NCBI GenBank assembly: GCA_003105015.1
Contig: PQAF01000003.1
Coordinates: 1 to 64,000, forward strand
DNA length: 64,000 bases
Direction of reading: 5' to 3'
Origin: Rhodocyclales bacterium
Lineage (GTDB): Bacteria > Pseudomonadota > Gammaproteobacteria > Burkholderiales > Rhodocyclaceae
The notes beneath the pieces are model-generated. The model saw nothing but the letters and a program-made list of their open reading frames with translations. It was not told where the DNA came from and did not search any database. How positions within the stretch are numbered: the stretch's first letter is position 1; the number at the start of each line of letters is the position of its first letter. A program made the position numbers and the translations under genes. Shown here one piece after another: positions 24,006-36,223 of this stretch.

Positions 24006-24035
24006 GAGACGGCGGCGACGCCGTCTCGAAGTTTT
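24006..24035 (+). terminator. Candidate terminator between pfp and hppA
   Basis: GAGACGGCG (24006-24014), loop GCGA, CGCCGTCTC (24019-24027), then GAAG and TTTT. The T tract is displaced by four bases, so read-through into hppA is likely. Confidence 0.55.
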
Positions 24036-24054
24036 CTCGTTAAGGAGGGAGTTC

Positions 24055-26112
<2,058 letters not shown>

Positions 26113-26134
26113 TCTTCGATTCGCTGCAACAATA

Positions 26135-26163
26135 CGGGCAACCTGCGGGTTGCCCGTTTTTTT
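26135..26163 (+). terminator. Rho-independent terminator of hppA
   Basis: CGGGCAACC (26135-26143), loop TGCG, GGTTGCCCG (26148-26156), then seven T. Confidence 0.88.
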
Positions 26164-26174
26164 GAGTCGAGGAC

Positions 26175-27908
26175 ATGAACAGGCTGATTGGAATTTTCCT
26201 GACGGCGCTTTGGGCGGGGATTGCCACGAGCGCCCTGGCCGAGGCACCGGCGCAACCCGAAGCGGCCAGCGGTTTGGCTGCAACCAAGGAAGCGCGCGGG
26301 CGCCTCTTCATGGCAGTGACGGCGAATCCGCTGGCAACCGATGCCGCGGTTGAGATCTTGCGCGCCGGCGGCACGGCGGCGGATGCGGCGATTGCCGCGC
26401 AACTGGTGCTGGGGCTCGTCGAGCCGCAATCCTCGGGCCTCGGTGGGGGCGGCTTCCTGCTCTATCACGACGCGCGGGAAAACCGGTTGAGGACCTACGA
26501 CGGGCGCGAGACGGCGCCGGCGGCGGCGCGGCCCGAACGCTTCCTCGACAGCGATGGCAAGCCGTTGCCATTCTTCGAAGCGGCGGTGGGCGGTCGCTCG
26601 GTCGGCGTACCCGGATTGCCGGCGCTGCTCGATCTGGTCTATCGCAATCACGGCCGCACGCTCTGGCCGAAGCTGTTCGGGCCGGCATTGCGACTTGCAG
26701 TGGAAGGTTTTCCGATGTCGCCGCGCCTGCACAAGCTGCTGGCGGAGGATCGCTACCTGCGCGAAGACCCGGCGGCGCTGCGGCTCTACTACGAGATCGA
26801 TGGTCGGCCCAAGCCCGTCGGCACGAGGATCGTCAATCGCGCTTACGGCTTTGCTCTGCTGGCGCTGGCGCAGCATGGCACGAAGATTTTCTACGAAGGG
26901 CCGATCGGGCGAGACATCGCGGCAGCGGTGCGTGGCCACGGCAAAAATCCAGGCGACCTGAGCGAAGCGGATATGGCCGCCTATCGGCCGCTGGAGCGCG
27001 AGCCCATCTGCGGTGAGCGGCTCGCTGGTTCTCGCATCTGCGGCATGCCGCCGCCCAGTTCGGGCGGCATCGCCGTGCTGCAGATGCTGACTTTTGCCGA
27101 AACTCTCGCTGGGCAGGCGCCGCTATCTCCGGAGAGCGCGCATCGCTTCGCCGAGTCAGGCAGACTGACTTTTGCCGACCGCGCACGCTATCTGGCCGAC
27201 CCTGCCTTTGCCGACGTTCCCGTGAAGGCATTGCTCGCCCCGGCTTATCTGGCGGCGCGCGCGCAGTCGATTCGCGCCGAGGCCAGCATGGGCCGGGCCG
27301 CGGCAGGCGAGTTGGCTTTGAAGCAAAGCCTTGGCGAGGACACATCTGTCGAGTTGCCGGCGACCACCCATCTGTCCATCGTCGACACCGAAGGCAACGC
27401 CGTCTCGCTGACCAGTTCGGTCGAGGCGGCCTTCGGCAGCCGCATCATGGTGCACGGCTTCCTGCTCAATAACCAGCTTACGGATTTTTCCTTCCGGCCG
27501 GAGATGGATGGCAAGCCGGTCGCCAACCGCGTCGAGGCGAACAAACGGCCGCTTTCCTCCATGGCGCCGACCATCATCTACGACAAGGCAGGGCGTGTCG
27601 CCGCCATCCTCGGTTCGCCCGGCGGCAGTCAGATCATCAACTACGTGGCGAAAACGATTCTGGCGCTGCTGGCCTGGAATCTGATGCCCGGCGAGGCGGT
27701 GGCGCAGCCGCATTACGGCAGCCGCAACGGCCCGACGGAACTTGAGCGCGGCACGCAGGCCGAGCAACTGCGTCCCGCGCTGGAGCGGCTCGGCCACACT
27801 GTCTCGGTACAGGACATGACCAGCGGACTGTCGGTGATCCTGCGACGCGGCGACGACTGGATCGGCGCCGCGGATCCGCGCCGCGAGGGTGCGGCGCGAG
27901 GCGAGTGA
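26175..27908 (+). CDS. ggt: Gamma-glutamyltransferase
   Basis: Periplasmic enzyme that cleaves glutathione and transfers the gamma-glutamyl group. The 577-residue precursor has a Sec signal (about 1-22) and self-cleaves before Thr397, the nucleophile of the small subunit, in ATTHLSIVDTEGNAV. The large-subunit start (TANPLATDAAVEILRAGGTAADAAIAA) and the small-subunit GSPGGSQIINYV loop are present. It contains one near copy of the dispersed 12-mer (27161-27172). It is transcribed separately from hppA, which has a terminator 12 bp upstream. Confidence 0.95.
   Translation: MNRLIGIFLTALWAGIATSALAEAPAQPEAASGLAATKEARGRLFMAVTANPLATDAAVEILRAGGTAADAAIAAQLVLGLVEPQSSGLGGGGFLLYHDARENRLRTYDGRETAPAAARPERFLDSDGKPLPFFEAAVGGRSVGVPGLPALLDLVYRNHGRTLWPKLFGPALRLAVEGFPMSPRLHKLLAEDRYLREDPAALRLYYEIDGRPKPVGTRIVNRAYGFALLALAQHGTKIFYEGPIGRDIAAAVRGHGKNPGDLSEADMAAYRPLEREPICGERLAGSRICGMPPPSSGGIAVLQMLTFAETLAGQAPLSPESAHRFAESGRLTFADRARYLADPAFADVPVKALLAPAYLAARAQSIRAEASMGRAAAGELALKQSLGEDTSVELPATTHLSIVDTEGNAVSLTSSVEAAFGSRIMVHGFLLNNQLTDFSFRPEMDGKPVANRVEANKRPLSSMAPTIIYDKAGRVAAILGSPGGSQIINYVAKTILALLAWNLMPGEAVAQPHYGSRNGPTELERGTQAEQLRPALERLGHTVSVQDMTSGLSVILRRGDDWIGAADPRREGAARGE
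27161..27172 (+). repeat. Dispersed 12-mer, near copy
   Basis: CAGACTGACTTT, 10 of 12 matching, inside ggt. It keeps the same codon phase (Arg-Leu-Thr-Phe). Confidence 0.5.
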
Positions 27909-27909
27909 C

Positions 27910-28533
27910 TTACAGCTTCACGTTCGGGTTGAGGGAATAAACGCCCGTGATGCCGGCTTCGGCCAGCACATGGCCCTTGATGGCCTCGCGCACCTGCTGT
28001 CCGGAGAATTTGCCTTCGACCGGACAATGCGCGATGTCCAGTGCGTAGAGCGTGAACACGTAGCGGTGTGGAATCTCGTCGTTCCACGGCGGGCAGGGGC
28101 CGTCGTAGCCGAAGTAATCGCCGGCCATGTCCTTGTCGCTGGCGAACCACCCCGTGTAGTCGTTGAGCCCCTGTCGCGCCCCGCGTGCCGTACCCGGGCC
28201 GTTCTTGCCGCGCGGCATGACGTCCTGCGAAAACTCCCCGGCCTCGATGTGGGACGGTTGCGGCGGCAGGTCGACCATGACCCAATGGAAGAAATCCACC
28301 CGAGGCAGCGAGGCCGGAACAGTGCGCCCCTCCTGGTTGACGTCGTCGCCGCGACTCGGCACGTCGGGGTCGTGGCAGATCAATGCCAGCGATTTTGTGC
28401 CTGCCGGCAGATCCGACCAGGCGAGGTGGGGATTATGGTTGCCGCCGAAACTGACGTGGTTTTGTGCATTGGGAATGCACAGAGCGTTGTCGCCATGGAT
28501 GATGCGTGTGAAGCTGTCTGTCCAGAACTTCAT
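27910..28533 (-). CDS. YbhB/YbcL-type PEBP-family protein
   Basis: A 207-residue member of the Raf-kinase-inhibitor-like/phosphatidylethanolamine-binding family (NPHLAWSDLPAGTKSLALICHDPDVP near 36-62, FFHWVMVDLP, and the ligand-site region YTGWFASDKDMAGDYFGYDGPCPPWND followed by HRYVFTLYALD). There is no signal peptide. The bacterial function is not known. The ATG at 28533 has AGGAGGGG upstream. It is convergent with ggt, whose stop is one base away, and starts 17 bp after murJ on the same strand. Confidence 0.9.
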   Translation of the reverse strand: MKFWTDSFTRIIHGDNALCIPNAQNHVSFGGNHNPHLAWSDLPAGTKSLALICHDPDVPSRGDDVNQEGRTVPASLPRVDFFHWVMVDLPPQPSHIEAGEFSQDVMPRGKNGPGTARGARQGLNDYTGWFASDKDMAGDYFGYDGPCPPWNDEIPHRYVFTLYALDIAHCPVEGKFSGQQVREAIKGHVLAEAGITGVYSLNPNVKL

Positions 28534-28550
28534 GTTCCCCTCCTTTAGGT

Positions 28551-30089
28551 TTATGTTCGTCCTTTCTTCGTGAAATCCCTCAGCCTGAATCCCAGCAGCC
28601 AAAGCGTGCCGAAGTAGGCTGCGCCGCCGCCAGCGACCAGTGCCGCCAGGCGCAGCACGCGCTCCAGCGGGGGGGCGCCGATCCAGTTAACCTCTCCGCC
28701 CATCCCCAGCCATAACACCGTGCCCATGACGGCCAGTGCGACGATGAGCTTCAGCCCGAAAATCTTCCAGCCCGGCTGTGGCAAATAGTCGCCTCGGCGG
28801 CGCAGGCCGCGCCAAAGCAGCACTGCATTGAGGCAGGCGGCCAGCCCTATCGATAGGGCCAGTCCTGCATGCTGCAACGGCACGACGAAGGCGGCATTCA
28901 TCACCTGTGTGGCGGCGAGCGTGACGAGGGCGATCTTCACCGGGGTACGGATATTCTGCCGGGCGTAGAAGCCCGGCGCCAGCACCTTGACCAGGATGAG
29001 GCCTGTGAGGCCGACGCTGTAGGCGACCAGGGCATCTCGCGTTTTCAACACGTCGTCGGCTTGGAAGGCGCCGTAGTTGAAGAGCGTGGCGAGCAGCGGG
29101 ACGGCGAGGAGCGCCAATGCCAGTGCGGCCGGCAGGGTGAGCAGAAACGTGAGCCGCAGGCCCCAGTCGAGCAGGGCGGAAAATTCATCCCGGTTGTTGT
29201 CGGCATGGCATTTGGCCAGGCTCGGCAGCAGGATTGTGCCGAGCGCAGCGCCAAGAAGACCGGACGGAAATTCCATCAGTCTGTCGGCGTAATAGAGCCA
29301 GGAGACGCTGCCTGTCGGCAGGAAAGAGGCGAAGATGGTATTGATGAGCAGCGAGATCTGCGATACCGAGACGCCGAGCAGTGCCGGCAGCATCAGCTTG
29401 AGGATGCGCCTGACGCCCTCGTCCTGGAGCGAGATGGAAAAGCGCGGCAGCATGCCGATCTTCGCCAGGAAGGGCAATTGCAGGCCAAGCTGCAGCACGC
29501 CGCCGATGACCACGGCCCATGCCAGTGCCAGCACCGGCGGGTCGAAATGCGGCGCGGCGAACAAGGCCATGCCGATGAAGGAGAGGTTCAGCAGCACTGG
29601 CGTGAAGGCCGGCACGGCGAAGCGGCTCCAGGTGTTGAGGATGCCGCCGGCCAGCGATACCAGCGAAATGAACAGGATATAGGGGAAGGCGATGCGCGTG
29701 AGTTGCACCGTCAGCTCGAACTTGGCGATATCGGCGGCGAAGCCCGGCGCCGAAATGTAGATCAGGACCGGTGTCAGGGCGATGCCGAGCAGGGTCACCG
29801 CCAGCAACGCCAGGAAGAGCAGGGTGGCGACATGGTCGGCCAGGCGCCGTGTGTCCTCTGTCTCCCGCTTGTTCTTGTATTCTGCCAAGACTGGCACGAA
29901 AGCCTGCGAGAAGGCACCCTCGGCGAACAGCCGTCGCAACAGGTTGGGCAGGCGGAAGGCGACGAAAAAGGCGTCGGTAGCAGCCCCCGCGCCGAAGGCT
30001 CTGGCGATGACGAAATCGCGCACAAAACCCAGAATGCGCGACAGAAGCGTCATGCTGCTGACCGTGGCGAGCGCCTTGAGCAGGTTCAT
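28551..30089 (-). CDS. murJ: Lipid II flippase MurJ
   Basis: Moves lipid II across the inner membrane for peptidoglycan synthesis. The 512-residue protein of the MOP superfamily has about 14 transmembrane helices, opens [25 protein letters not shown], and carries the signature [28 protein letters not shown] (about 42-69) with the essential arginines. It lies divergent to rpsT, as in many betaproteobacteria. Confidence 0.96.
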   Translation of the reverse strand: MNLLKALATVSSMTLLSRILGFVRDFVIARAFGAGAATDAFFVAFRLPNLLRRLFAEGAFSQAFVPVLAEYKNKRETEDTRRLADHVATLLFLALLAVTLLGIALTPVLIYISAPGFAADIAKFELTVQLTRIAFPYILFISLVSLAGGILNTWSRFAVPAFTPVLLNLSFIGMALFAAPHFDPPVLALAWAVVIGGVLQLGLQLPFLAKIGMLPRFSISLQDEGVRRILKLMLPALLGVSVSQISLLINTIFASFLPTGSVSWLYYADRLMEFPSGLLGAALGTILLPSLAKCHADNNRDEFSALLDWGLRLTFLLTLPAALALALLAVPLLATLFNYGAFQADDVLKTRDALVAYSVGLTGLILVKVLAPGFYARQNIRTPVKIALVTLAATQVMNAAFVVPLQHAGLALSIGLAACLNAVLLWRGLRRRGDYLPQPGWKIFGLKLIVALAVMGTVLWLGMGGEVNWIGAPPLERVLRLAALVAGGGAAYFGTLWLLGFRLRDFTKKGRT

Positions 30090-30126
30090 GACGCAATGGT
30101 ATCGGCTTTGAGGGGGCGTCGCGCAG

Positions 30127-30155
30127 CTTGCATTCCGGCAGGAAAAGGCCTAAAA
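30127..30155 (+). promoter_or_regulatory. rpsT sigma-70 promoter
   Basis: TTGCAT (30127-30132), 17 bp, TAAAAT (30150-30155). Transcription from about 30162 leaves a 27-nt leader before the rpsT ATG. Confidence 0.75.
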
Positions 30156-30188
30156 TGCGCCCCTTTTCCAAGCCTTAGCAGAATTCAC

Positions 30189-30449
30189 ATGGCCAATACC
30201 GCACAAGCACGCAAGCGTGCCCGTCAGGCGATCAAGCGCCGCGGACGCAATTTCAGCCAGCGCTCCGAACTGCGCACTGCCATCAAGAGCGTACGCAAGG
30301 CGATTGCAGCCGGCGACAAGGCGGCCGCACAGAAGGTGCTCGGCGAGTCGATGGGGGTCATCGACAGCATTGCCGACAAGAAGATCATCCACAAGAACAA
30401 GGCGGCTCGCCACAAGAGTCGCCTGTCTGCCGCCATCAAGGCGCTGTAA
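30189..30449 (+). CDS. rpsT: 30S ribosomal protein S20
   Basis: An 86-residue, very basic helical protein ([18 protein letters not shown], then [19 protein letters not shown]), full length for S20. The start at 30189 is set by the family N-terminus. It is monocistronic, with a clear promoter and terminator. Confidence 0.98.
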   Translation: MANTAQARKRARQAIKRRGRNFSQRSELRTAIKSVRKAIAAGDKAAAQKVLGESMGVIDSIADKKIIHKNKAARHKSRLSAAIKAL

Positions 30450-30469
30450 GACCAGGCAAGCCCCTGTGA

Positions 30470-30501
30470 ATGGCGGCCGGTTCCGGCCGCCATTTTGTTT
30501 T
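30470..30501 (+). terminator. Rho-independent terminator of rpsT
   Basis: ATGGCGGCCGG (30470-30480), loop TT, CCGGCCGCCAT (30483-30493), then TTTGTTTT. Confidence 0.85.
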
Positions 30502-30555
30502 CGGCCCCGCCCAATGGCACATAACTTCACCTAGTCGAAGTTAGCCTGCAACGAA

Positions 30556-30578
30556 ACAAGCCCGCTTTGAGGGCTTGT
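30556..30578 (-). terminator. Candidate terminator of the DUF3579 gene
   Basis: ACAAGCCC (30556-30563) and GGGCTTGT (30571-30578) form an 8-bp stem with a 7-nt loop. On the minus strand it is followed by TTTCGTTG, a weak T tract. Confidence 0.5.
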
Positions 30579-30584
30579 TGTCTA

Positions 30585-30887
30585 TTAGTCGTCTGACTTC
30601 GCGTCCGGACGTCCCGTGTTGATCACCTGAAGTTCGTTGTCCTTGGCGAAGCTGCCGAGGAAATTGTAGGCCATCGGTTCGACCTCATGGAGGCGGGCGG
30701 CGACATATACGCATTTCTCGCCCAGATGGAGGCCGGGGCGCACATAAGGGGAATAGCTCATGCGGTGGTCGGCACCGAAGGCCGACATGATGCCGCACAG
30801 GCGTTCGGCCCAGTCGCTCGGGCGGAATTTTTTTCCGTCCAGGGTCCGACCGACGATGATGAAATTTTCCGGGCGCTTCTCTGACAT
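30585..30887 (-). CDS. DUF3579 protein
   Basis: A 100-residue cytoplasmic protein of a small family known mainly from betaproteobacteria; its function is unknown. The conserved line IVGRTLDGKKFRPSDWAERLCG, then DHRMSYSPYVRPG and a C-terminal FAKDNELQVIN, supports the call. I start at 30887 (MSEKRPENFIIVG), where family members begin; 26 further upstream codons are open but have non-conserved composition. Confidence 0.85.
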   Translation of the reverse strand: MSEKRPENFIIVGRTLDGKKFRPSDWAERLCGIMSAFGADHRMSYSPYVRPGLHLGEKCVYVAARLHEVEPMAYNFLGSFAKDNELQVINTGRPDAKSDD

Positions 30888-31073
30888 GGGCCTGGCGACC
30901 GGGGTGCTTGTGGCACCCGATGCGATGGCGTTTTGTATTCCGGCATGCTGTAGCGCCTGCCGCAACGAAGATGAAATTCTATCAGATAACCCATGTTCCC
31001 TTATGCCCCTATTAGTCGATTAGAAGCGTTGTGCATGAAATGTGAACTCTGCCTAAAAAATAGGCGTAACGAG

Positions 31074-31110
31074 AAAACGCATGGGAAAATAATAAGCTAG
31101 CTTGCGTTTT
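31074..31110 (+). promoter_or_regulatory. Long inverted repeat over the -35 box of the small unknown gene
   Basis: AAAACGCA (31074-31081) and TGCGTTTT (31103-31110) are a perfect 8-bp inverted repeat. The loop carries the palindrome AAGCTAGCTT. The right arm overlaps the -35 hexamer at 31102-31107. Confidence 0.5.
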
Positions 31111-31148
31111 TAAGAATGAGTGCATATACTTGGTCAATCCCATTGACC
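31102..31148 (+). promoter_or_regulatory. Promoter and operator-like repeat of the small unknown gene
   Basis: TTGCGT (31102-31107), exactly 17 bp, TATACT (31125-31130). Just after it lies GGTCAA-TCCCA-TTGACC (31132-31148), a perfect 6-bp inverted repeat over the expected transcription start, a typical repressor position. This places the coding start at 31164 rather than at the upstream ATG at 31116. Confidence 0.65.
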
Positions 31149-31163
31149 TATATGGGGTTTTAT

Positions 31164-31385
31164 ATGCAGGCACCTTTGTTGACAAAATATGGTTTCCGCA
31201 TCAGGACGCGAGTCGGCCTTGTTGTGGATAACCTGTTGATACCCGGGCGCGATGCAGCCGAGGCGGAGCGCAAGCTGCGCCAGATTTATCGCGATTGTGA
31301 AATTCTTGCCCGCAGCTGCCAGCAGCCCGCCACCAAGGTGGTGCCGGCCAGCTATGAAGACGTGATCGCCCTGATCACGCGCTAG
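31164..31385 (+). CDS. Small protein of unknown function beside an orphan ParA
   Basis: A 73-residue cytoplasmic protein (MQAPLLTKYGFRIRTR at the start, EAERKLRQIYRDCEIL in the middle, a short YEDVIALITR tail). It is mixed alpha/beta in look, without membrane segments or known motifs. I do not recognise the family. It has a good promoter, a GGGG ribosome-like site and an operator-like repeat, so I take it as real. Its last four bases overlap the end of the convergent parA-like gene. It contains a perfect DnaA box (31223-31231). An alternative ATG at 31116 lies inside the promoter. Confidence 0.65.
   Translation: MQAPLLTKYGFRIRTRVGLVVDNLLIPGRDAAEAERKLRQIYRDCEILARSCQQPATKVVPASYEDVIALITR
31223..31231 (-). 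promoter_or_regulatory. Perfect DnaA box inside the small unknown gene
   Basis: TGTGGATAA is an exact DnaA-box match (reverse orientation). It is a single site within coding sequence; its significance is uncertain. Confidence 0.35.
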
Positions 31386-32146
31386 AAAAAACCCTTCAGC
31401 GTCAATTCTTCCGCCAGTGCGGCGTAGTCCTGTGCGCCGCGCGAGGAGGCTGCGTGACCGAAGATGTCCCGATTGCAGGCCGGCGCCTCCGCCACCGCCA
31501 CGTTTTCCGAGATTACCGTTTCGCAGACTTCCTCACCGAATTGCTCGACGAGGCGTTTCTGGATTTCGAAGCACATGTTCCGGCGCCGGTCGAAGCGGGT
31601 CATCACATAGCGGCGCTCGACGCGACGCTTCAGCACCGGCTCCAGCGCATGCAGGGTGCGCTCCACCTGCAGCGCGCCGCGCAGTGCGAGGAAGTCCGAC
31701 GAGATCGGCACCAGCAGGCGATCGGCTGCGAACACCGCATTGAGTGACAGTACGCCAAGGAACGGGCAGCAGTCGATGACTACACTGCGTTCTTCGCGGT
31801 CGGTGCCGAGCTCGTTTAACCCCAGGTTCAGGCGGTTGAGGATGGTTGGGCCCTTGCCGAAGACCGAGTCGACCTTGATAAGTTCGGCATGAGCCGGAAT
31901 CAGGCGGCCGATGTTCTCCCAGGCGATCTCCAGTTCGGCCAACGGGCGGCCGCCCTGGTAGAAGGCAAAAATGCTATCGGAGACATCGCCCAGCGCCCCG
32001 CCATGCACCGCCGAGAGGTGGGCCTGGGGATCGAGATCGACCAGCAGTACAGCTTGTTCCCTGCGCGCCAGGGCAGCGGCAAGATTGAGGGCGGTCGTCG
32101 TCTTGCCGACCCCGCCTTTCTGGTTGAAAACGGCGATGCGTGCCAT
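31382..32146 (-). CDS. ParA/MinD-type ATPase, orphan
   Basis: A 254-residue P-loop ATPase. The deviant Walker A FNQKGGVGKTTTALNLAA is at about 5-22, a VDLDPQAHLS block near 34-43, and Walker B VIDCCPFLGVL near 127-137. The start at 32146 (MARIAVFNQKGG) fits the family; a GTG 33 bp upstream is possible. No parB, parS-like repeat or minC/minE lies nearby, so it is not the chromosomal parAB pair. Solitary ParA proteins position cargo such as chemoreceptors, pili or carboxysomes; the cargo here is unknown. It is convergent with a small unknown gene. Confidence 0.88.
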   Translation of the reverse strand: MARIAVFNQKGGVGKTTTALNLAAALARREQAVLLVDLDPQAHLSAVHGGALGDVSDSIFAFYQGGRPLAELEIAWENIGRLIPAHAELIKVDSVFGKGPTILNRLNLGLNELGTDREERSVVIDCCPFLGVLSLNAVFAADRLLVPISSDFLALRGALQVERTLHALEPVLKRRVERRYVMTRFDRRRNMCFEIQKRLVEQFGEEVCETVISENVAVAEAPACNRDIFGHAASSRGAQDYAALAEELTLKGFF

Positions 32147-32198
32147 GCCGGCCAGTATATACAAGCAGGGCTTTTTCACTTAAGATGCGCATGTGAGC

Positions 32199-32226
32199 AA
32201 GGCGGCGCAAGCCGCCTTTCGCTTTT
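32199..32226 (+). terminator. Hairpin with T tract between parA-like and argD
   Basis: AAGGCGGC (32199-32206), loop GCAA, GCCGCCTT (32211-32218), then TCGC and TTTTT. It lies 42 bp before argD in a divergent gap, so it could act on an argD leader transcript instead of ending a gene. Confidence 0.5.
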
Positions 32227-32268
32227 TGCAGTGGTTAACCGCTTGCTGTCACGATTGCCGTCACGATC

Positions 32269-33438
32269 ATGTCGCACCTGATGAACACCTATACCCGGCT
32301 CCCCGTGGCCTTTACGCACGGGCAGGGGGCCAGGGTCTTCGATGAGGCCGGCCGCAGCTACCTCGATGCGCTGGCGGGCATTGCCGTCTCAACGCTGGGC
32401 CACGCCCATCCACGCTTGGTCAAGGCCATTGCCGACCAGGCGGGACGGCTCTTGCACACCTCGAACATTTATCGTATCCGCGAGCAGGAACAGTTGGGCG
32501 ACCGGCTGGCCACGCTGTCCGGCATGGACGAGATCTTCCTCTGCAATTCCGGCTGCGAAGCCAACGAAGCCGCCATCAAGCTGGCGCGCATGTTCGGCCA
32601 CCAGAAGGGCGTCGACGTGCCCGCCATTGTCGTCATGGAAAAGGCCTTCCATGGCCGCACGCTGGCCACGCTGTCCGCCACCGGCAACCGCAAGGTGCAG
32701 GCAGGCTTCGAACCGCTGGTCGGCGGCTTCGTACGCGTGCCCTTCGACGACCTTGCCGCCGTCGAGCACGTTGCCGCCAACAACCAGAACGTCGTCGCCG
32801 TGCTGATCGAGCCGATCCAGGGCGAAGGCGGCATCCATGTCGCCCATGCGGAATATCTGCAGGGACTGCGCCGCATATGCGACGAGCACGGCTGGCTGCT
32901 CATGTTCGACGAGGTGCAGTGCGGCATCGGCCGTACCGGTTTCTGGTTCGCCTGCCAGCATGCCGGCGTCAAGCCGGACGTGATGACACTGGCCAAGGGT
33001 CTGGGTTCGGGCGTGCCGATAGGCGCCTGCCTTGCCGCCGGGGCGGCTGCGGGCGTATTCAAGCCGGGCAACCATGGCTCCACCTTCGGCGGCAACCCGC
33101 TTGCCTGCACGGCGGCGCTGACCACCCTGGCGGTGATCGAAGAGGATGGCCTGCTGGAGCGTGCCGCCGCCCTCGGCGAGCGGCTCCGTGCAGACTTCGC
33201 CCAGGCACTGGAGGGGCAGGCCGGCGTGGCTGCCATCCGGGGCGATGGTCTGATGATCGGCATCGAACTGGATCGCCCCTGTGGCGAACTGGTGGCGCGG
33301 GCACTCGAGCGCGGACTGCTCATCAACGTCACCGCCGACAAGGTGGTGCGCCTGCTGCCTGCGCTCGTCTTCACCGACGACGACGCGCGGGAACTCGTTG
33401 CCATCCTCGCGCCGCTGATCCGCGAATTCCTGGCCTGA
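32269..33438 (+). CDS. argD: Acetylornithine aminotransferase
   Basis: PLP enzyme converting N-acetylglutamate semialdehyde to N-acetylornithine. The 389-residue class III aminotransferase has the NSGCEANEAAIKLAR block (about 85-99), FDEVQCGIGRTGFW, the PLP lysine in MTLAKGLGSGVPIGA and NHGSTFGGNPLACTAAL. It may start at the first ATG or at Met5 (MNTYTRL). It begins the argD-argF-argG run of arginine genes. Confidence 0.95.
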   Translation: MSHLMNTYTRLPVAFTHGQGARVFDEAGRSYLDALAGIAVSTLGHAHPRLVKAIADQAGRLLHTSNIYRIREQEQLGDRLATLSGMDEIFLCNSGCEANEAAIKLARMFGHQKGVDVPAIVVMEKAFHGRTLATLSATGNRKVQAGFEPLVGGFVRVPFDDLAAVEHVAANNQNVVAVLIEPIQGEGGIHVAHAEYLQGLRRICDEHGWLLMFDEVQCGIGRTGFWFACQHAGVKPDVMTLAKGLGSGVPIGACLAAGAAAGVFKPGNHGSTFGGNPLACTAALTTLAVIEEDGLLERAAALGERLRADFAQALEGQAGVAAIRGDGLMIGIELDRPCGELVARALERGLLINVTADKVVRLLPALVFTDDDARELVAILAPLIREFLA

Positions 33439-33450
33439 GGACGGTCCATC

Positions 33451-34374
33451 ATGGCCGAACCGAAGCATTTTCTGCAGTTGAAGGACTTTTCCCGCGACGA
33501 ACTGGAGCATGTCTTCGCCCGCACGCGCTGGATCAAGGACCAGTTCAAGCGCTACGAGCCGTATCACCCGCTGTTCGACCGCACCCTGGTGATGATCTTC
33601 GAGAAGCAGAGCACGCGCACGCGGCTCTCCTTCGAGGCCGGCATGCACCAGCTCGGCGGCGCGGCGATCTTTCTCAGCACGCGCGACTCACAGCTCGGCC
33701 GCGGCGAGCCGGTGGAGGACGCCGCCCAGGTCATCTCGCGCATGTGCGACATCGTCATGATCCGCACCTTCGAGCAGGACATCGTCGAGCGCTTCGCGCG
33801 GCACTCGCGCGTGCCGGTCATCAACGGCCTCACCAACGAATACCATCCCTGCCAGATTCTCGCCGACATCTATACCTTCATCGAGCACCGCGGCTCGATC
33901 AAGGACAAGACCGTGGCCTGGATCGGCGATTCCAACAACGTCTGCAACACCTGGCTGCAGGCTGCGGAAGTGTTCGGCTTCAACGTGCATGTGTCGACGC
34001 CGCCCGGCTACGAGGTCGAGCCGGAGCGTGCCGGCCTCTACGGCACCGATCACTATGAGGAGTTTTCCGATCCGATGCAGGCGGTGCGCGGCGCCGACCT
34101 CGTCACCACCGACGTGTGGACCTCGATGGGCTTCGAGGCGGAGAACGAGACACGCCGCCGCGACTTCGAGGATTGGCAGGTGGATGCCGAAATGATGCGT
34201 GCTGCCGGCCCTGAGGCTCTTTTCATGCACTGCCTGCCCGCCCACCGTGGCGAGGAAGTCGCCGCCGAGGTCATCGACGGTCCTCAGAGCGTGGTGTGGG
34301 ACGAGGCGGAGAACCGGCTGCATACCCAGAAGGCCCTGATGGAGTACCTGCTCCTCGGGCGCATGAGTCCCTGA
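33451..34374 (+). CDS. argF: Ornithine carbamoyltransferase
   Basis: Makes citrulline from ornithine and carbamoyl phosphate. The 307-residue protein carries the carbamoyl-phosphate loop STRTRLSFE (about 51-59), the [11 protein letters not shown] block (about 131-141), and the ornithine-site [11 protein letters not shown]. It is 12 bp after argD and 19 bp before argG, so it is almost certainly co-transcribed. Confidence 0.97.
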   Translation: MAEPKHFLQLKDFSRDELEHVFARTRWIKDQFKRYEPYHPLFDRTLVMIFEKQSTRTRLSFEAGMHQLGGAAIFLSTRDSQLGRGEPVEDAAQVISRMCDIVMIRTFEQDIVERFARHSRVPVINGLTNEYHPCQILADIYTFIEHRGSIKDKTVAWIGDSNNVCNTWLQAAEVFGFNVHVSTPPGYEVEPERAGLYGTDHYEEFSDPMQAVRGADLVTTDVWTSMGFEAENETRRRDFEDWQVDAEMMRAAGPEALFMHCLPAHRGEEVAAEVIDGPQSVVWDEAENRLHTQKALMEYLLLGRMSP

Positions 34375-34393
34375 TCTTTCGATACTGTCAATC

Positions 34394-35641
<1,248 letters not shown>

Positions 35642-35655
35642 GGAGTCCGCCGGCA

Positions 35656-35877
35656 ATGCCCGGGACGATCTTCGGCTACACCGAAGCGGAGATCGCCGAA
35701 TTCGGCCTGACCTTCGGGCTGACGGCGTTTATCCTGTACATGCTGTTCATCATCGGTGAACTGGCCTGGAAATCGAAGGCCGGCAAGATGGGGACGTTCA
35801 TTCTGTTTTTCGTGCTGGCCTTCGGCATGCTCGGCTTCATTGCCAAGGCCATCATCAAGAAAATGTGGGGGATCTGA
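35656..35877 (+). CDS. DUF2788 small membrane protein
   Basis: A 73-residue protein with two transmembrane helices (about 16-36 and 45-66) and a basic tail. It matches the DUF2788 pattern: [21 protein letters not shown], then [21 protein letters not shown]. The function is unknown. It lies 14 bp after argG and one base before ppnP, so it is probably part of the same transcript. Confidence 0.8.
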   Translation: MPGTIFGYTEAEIAEFGLTFGLTAFILYMLFIIGELAWKSKAGKMGTFILFFVLAFGMLGFIAKAIIKKMWGI

Positions 35878-35878
35878 G

Positions 35879-36190
35879 ATGTCGCAGTTCGACAATGTAT
35901 CCGTGGTGAAGAAGGCCAACGTCTATTTCGACGGCAAGTGCGTCAGCCATACCGTGCTGTTCGCCGACGGCACGAAGAAGACCGTCGGCGTCATCTTCCC
36001 CTCGCAGCTCGTCTTCAACACCGGCGCGCCGGAAGTCATGGAAATCAACGCCGGCCGCTGCCGCGTGCGCCTGAAGGGGGAAAGTCAGTGGCGGGAATAC
36101 GGCGCCGGCGAGCAGTTCGGCGTGCCGGGCAGCAGCAGCTTCGACATCGAGACGCTTGAGTTGCTGGATTACGTCTGCCACTTCAAGTAA
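35879..36190 (+). CDS. ppnP: Pyrimidine/purine nucleoside phosphorylase PpnP
   Basis: A 103-residue cupin of the DUF1255/YaiE family, shown in E. coli to phosphorolyse several nucleosides. The core [21 protein letters not shown] and [20 protein letters not shown] with the C-terminal [17 protein letters not shown] stretch (here [13 protein letters not shown]) match. The ATG at 35879 overlaps neither neighbour. It contains a 10/12 near copy of the dispersed 12-mer (36081-36092). Confidence 0.9.
   Translation: MSQFDNVSVVKKANVYFDGKCVSHTVLFADGTKKTVGVIFPSQLVFNTGAPEVMEINAGRCRVRLKGESQWREYGAGEQFGVPGSSSFDIETLELLDYVCHFK
36081..36092 (-). repeat. Dispersed 12-mer, near copy
   Basis: AAAGTCAGTGGC on the plus strand, 10 of 12 matching, inside ppnP. 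Confidence 0.5.
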
Positions 36191-36223
36191 AGGGAACCGT
36201 CTTATCCGCCAGCGGAGGAAGCC

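Noticed and set aside
31116..31163. Upstream ATG (31116) of the small gene beside parA
   Set aside because: It lies inside the -10/-35 region and the operator-like repeat; the ATG at 31164 gives a normal leader and a ribosome-like site.
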